Part shown: piece by piece, positions 63,907-64,000 of the stretch
How the letters are laid out: every line of letters starts with the position of its first letter
Position numbering within the stretch: the first letter of the stretch is position 1
Assembly (NCBI RefSeq): GCF_900188025.1
Contig: NZ_FZNO01000022.1
Location: 35,924-99,923 of the forward strand
Reading direction: 5' to 3'
Source: Blastococcus mobilis
GTDB taxonomy: Bacteria > Actinomycetota > Actinomycetes > Mycobacteriales > Geodermatophilaceae
DNA length: 64,000 bases
The notes under the pieces: model-generated
What the model was told of the DNA's origin: nothing
The model's database searches: none
What the model saw: the letters and a program-made list of their open reading frames with translations, nothing else
Program-made: the position numbers and the translations under genes

Positions 63907-64000
63907 AGGCCCTGTTTGAGAAGTCGCTCGCGGGCCGTGGCTGGCGTGTCGGTGCCGAAAGAAGGCGAGGTCTCCGGTAGAGGGATCAACGACCAAGAAG
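63907..64000. mobile_element. Possible insertion sequence end at the window edge
   Basis: After GAACTA the sequence GGCCCTGTTTGAGAAGTCG looks like an IS5-type terminal inverted repeat next to a CTAG/TNA target. The following ~75 bp have lower GC and no coding match to the region. Only one end is visible, so this is tentative. Confidence 0.35.

Overview
This window reads as chromosomal DNA of a very GC-rich actinobacterium. Gene content and order follow the mtrAB-lpqB-secA block and the rhlE-to-uvrD2 block known from Mycobacterium tuberculosis (roughly Rv3256c to Rv3198c). Protein style, frequent GTG starts and the type of intergenic repeats suggest Geodermatophilales (Blastococcus, Geodermatophilus or Modestobacter-like). 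That placement is inference; no rRNA or other taxonomic marker is present. I saw no tRNA, rRNA or CRISPR array and no prophage. The only hint of a mobile element is an insertion-sequence-like end at about 63907-64000.

Region 1 (1-12.7 kb) is the core block: manA, ahcY, the MtrA/MtrB two-component system, the LpqB lipoprotein, a ComF-type phosphoribosyltransferase, a long-form ribosome hibernation factor, an F420-dependent biliverdin-reductase-like protein, and SecA. mtrA and mtrB are separated by a tandem 81-bp repeat. Region 2 (12.7-19.3 kb) holds an Rv3235-type protein, a LysM protein, a two-domain hypothetical protein, a BldC-like regulator, a SAF protein coupled to a CpaE/MinD-like ATPase, a WS/DGAT-like acyltransferase with an altered HHxxxDG motif, and a DUF6912 protein. 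Region 3 (19.3-24.0 kb) is a minimal type VII secretion-like unit: an FHA-FtsK/SpoIIIE ATPase divergent from one WXG100-like protein whose motif reads W-T-D.

Region 4 (24-33.6 kb) carries housekeeping and accessory enzymes: a MaoC hydratase, a NUDIX hydrolase, DUF6758, a 52-aa membrane peptide, a PH-domain membrane protein, a PHP phosphoesterase, a RecB-family nuclease, an MpaB-type oxygenase with an alpha/beta hydrolase, a PQQ-like beta-propeller and an RhlE-type RNA helicase. Region 5 (33.9-51.1 kb) continues the mycobacterial-like order: ferritin-like protein, SDR-like protein, DUF3107, TetR, alpha/beta hydrolase, DUF3152 metalloprotease, an ABC exporter pair, MoeZ, a mycothiol-dependent-isomerase-like protein, an alkyltransferase-like (ATL) protein, a GNAT acetyltransferase, and the AdnAB double-strand-break helicase-nuclease pair. 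Region 6 (51.1-64 kb) has an epoxide-hydrolase-like enzyme, an M20 peptidase, a HemK-like methyltransferase, a DUF2510 protein, an M16 peptidase heterodimer, NudC, a uridine-kinase-like protein, an ANTAR protein, a mycoredoxin, UvrD2, and at the whiB7 position a 93-codon ORF with an attenuator-like terminator.

Three themes run through the window. (1) A dispersed family of about 60-bp hairpins lies just after stop codons, always in the orientation of the preceding gene, with covarying stems; these are probably terminators. (2) Many genes have a TANNNT hexamer 6-8 nt before the start codon, which suggests leaderless transcription. (3) Several enzymes have lost canonical residues: no zinc cysteines in NudC, no tetracysteine motif in UvrD2, Pro for His in the acyltransferase, Arg for Lys in several P-loops, and no SDR Tyr. 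The ribosome and export parts of the core block (HPF, SecA) and the DNA-repair group (AdnAB, UvrD2, ATL, RecB-family nuclease) are functionally coherent. Tight 1-4 bp overlaps define the operons mtrB-lpqB, SAF-CpaE, ABC ATPase-permease, adnA-adnB, M16-M16-nudC and hydrolase-MpaB.
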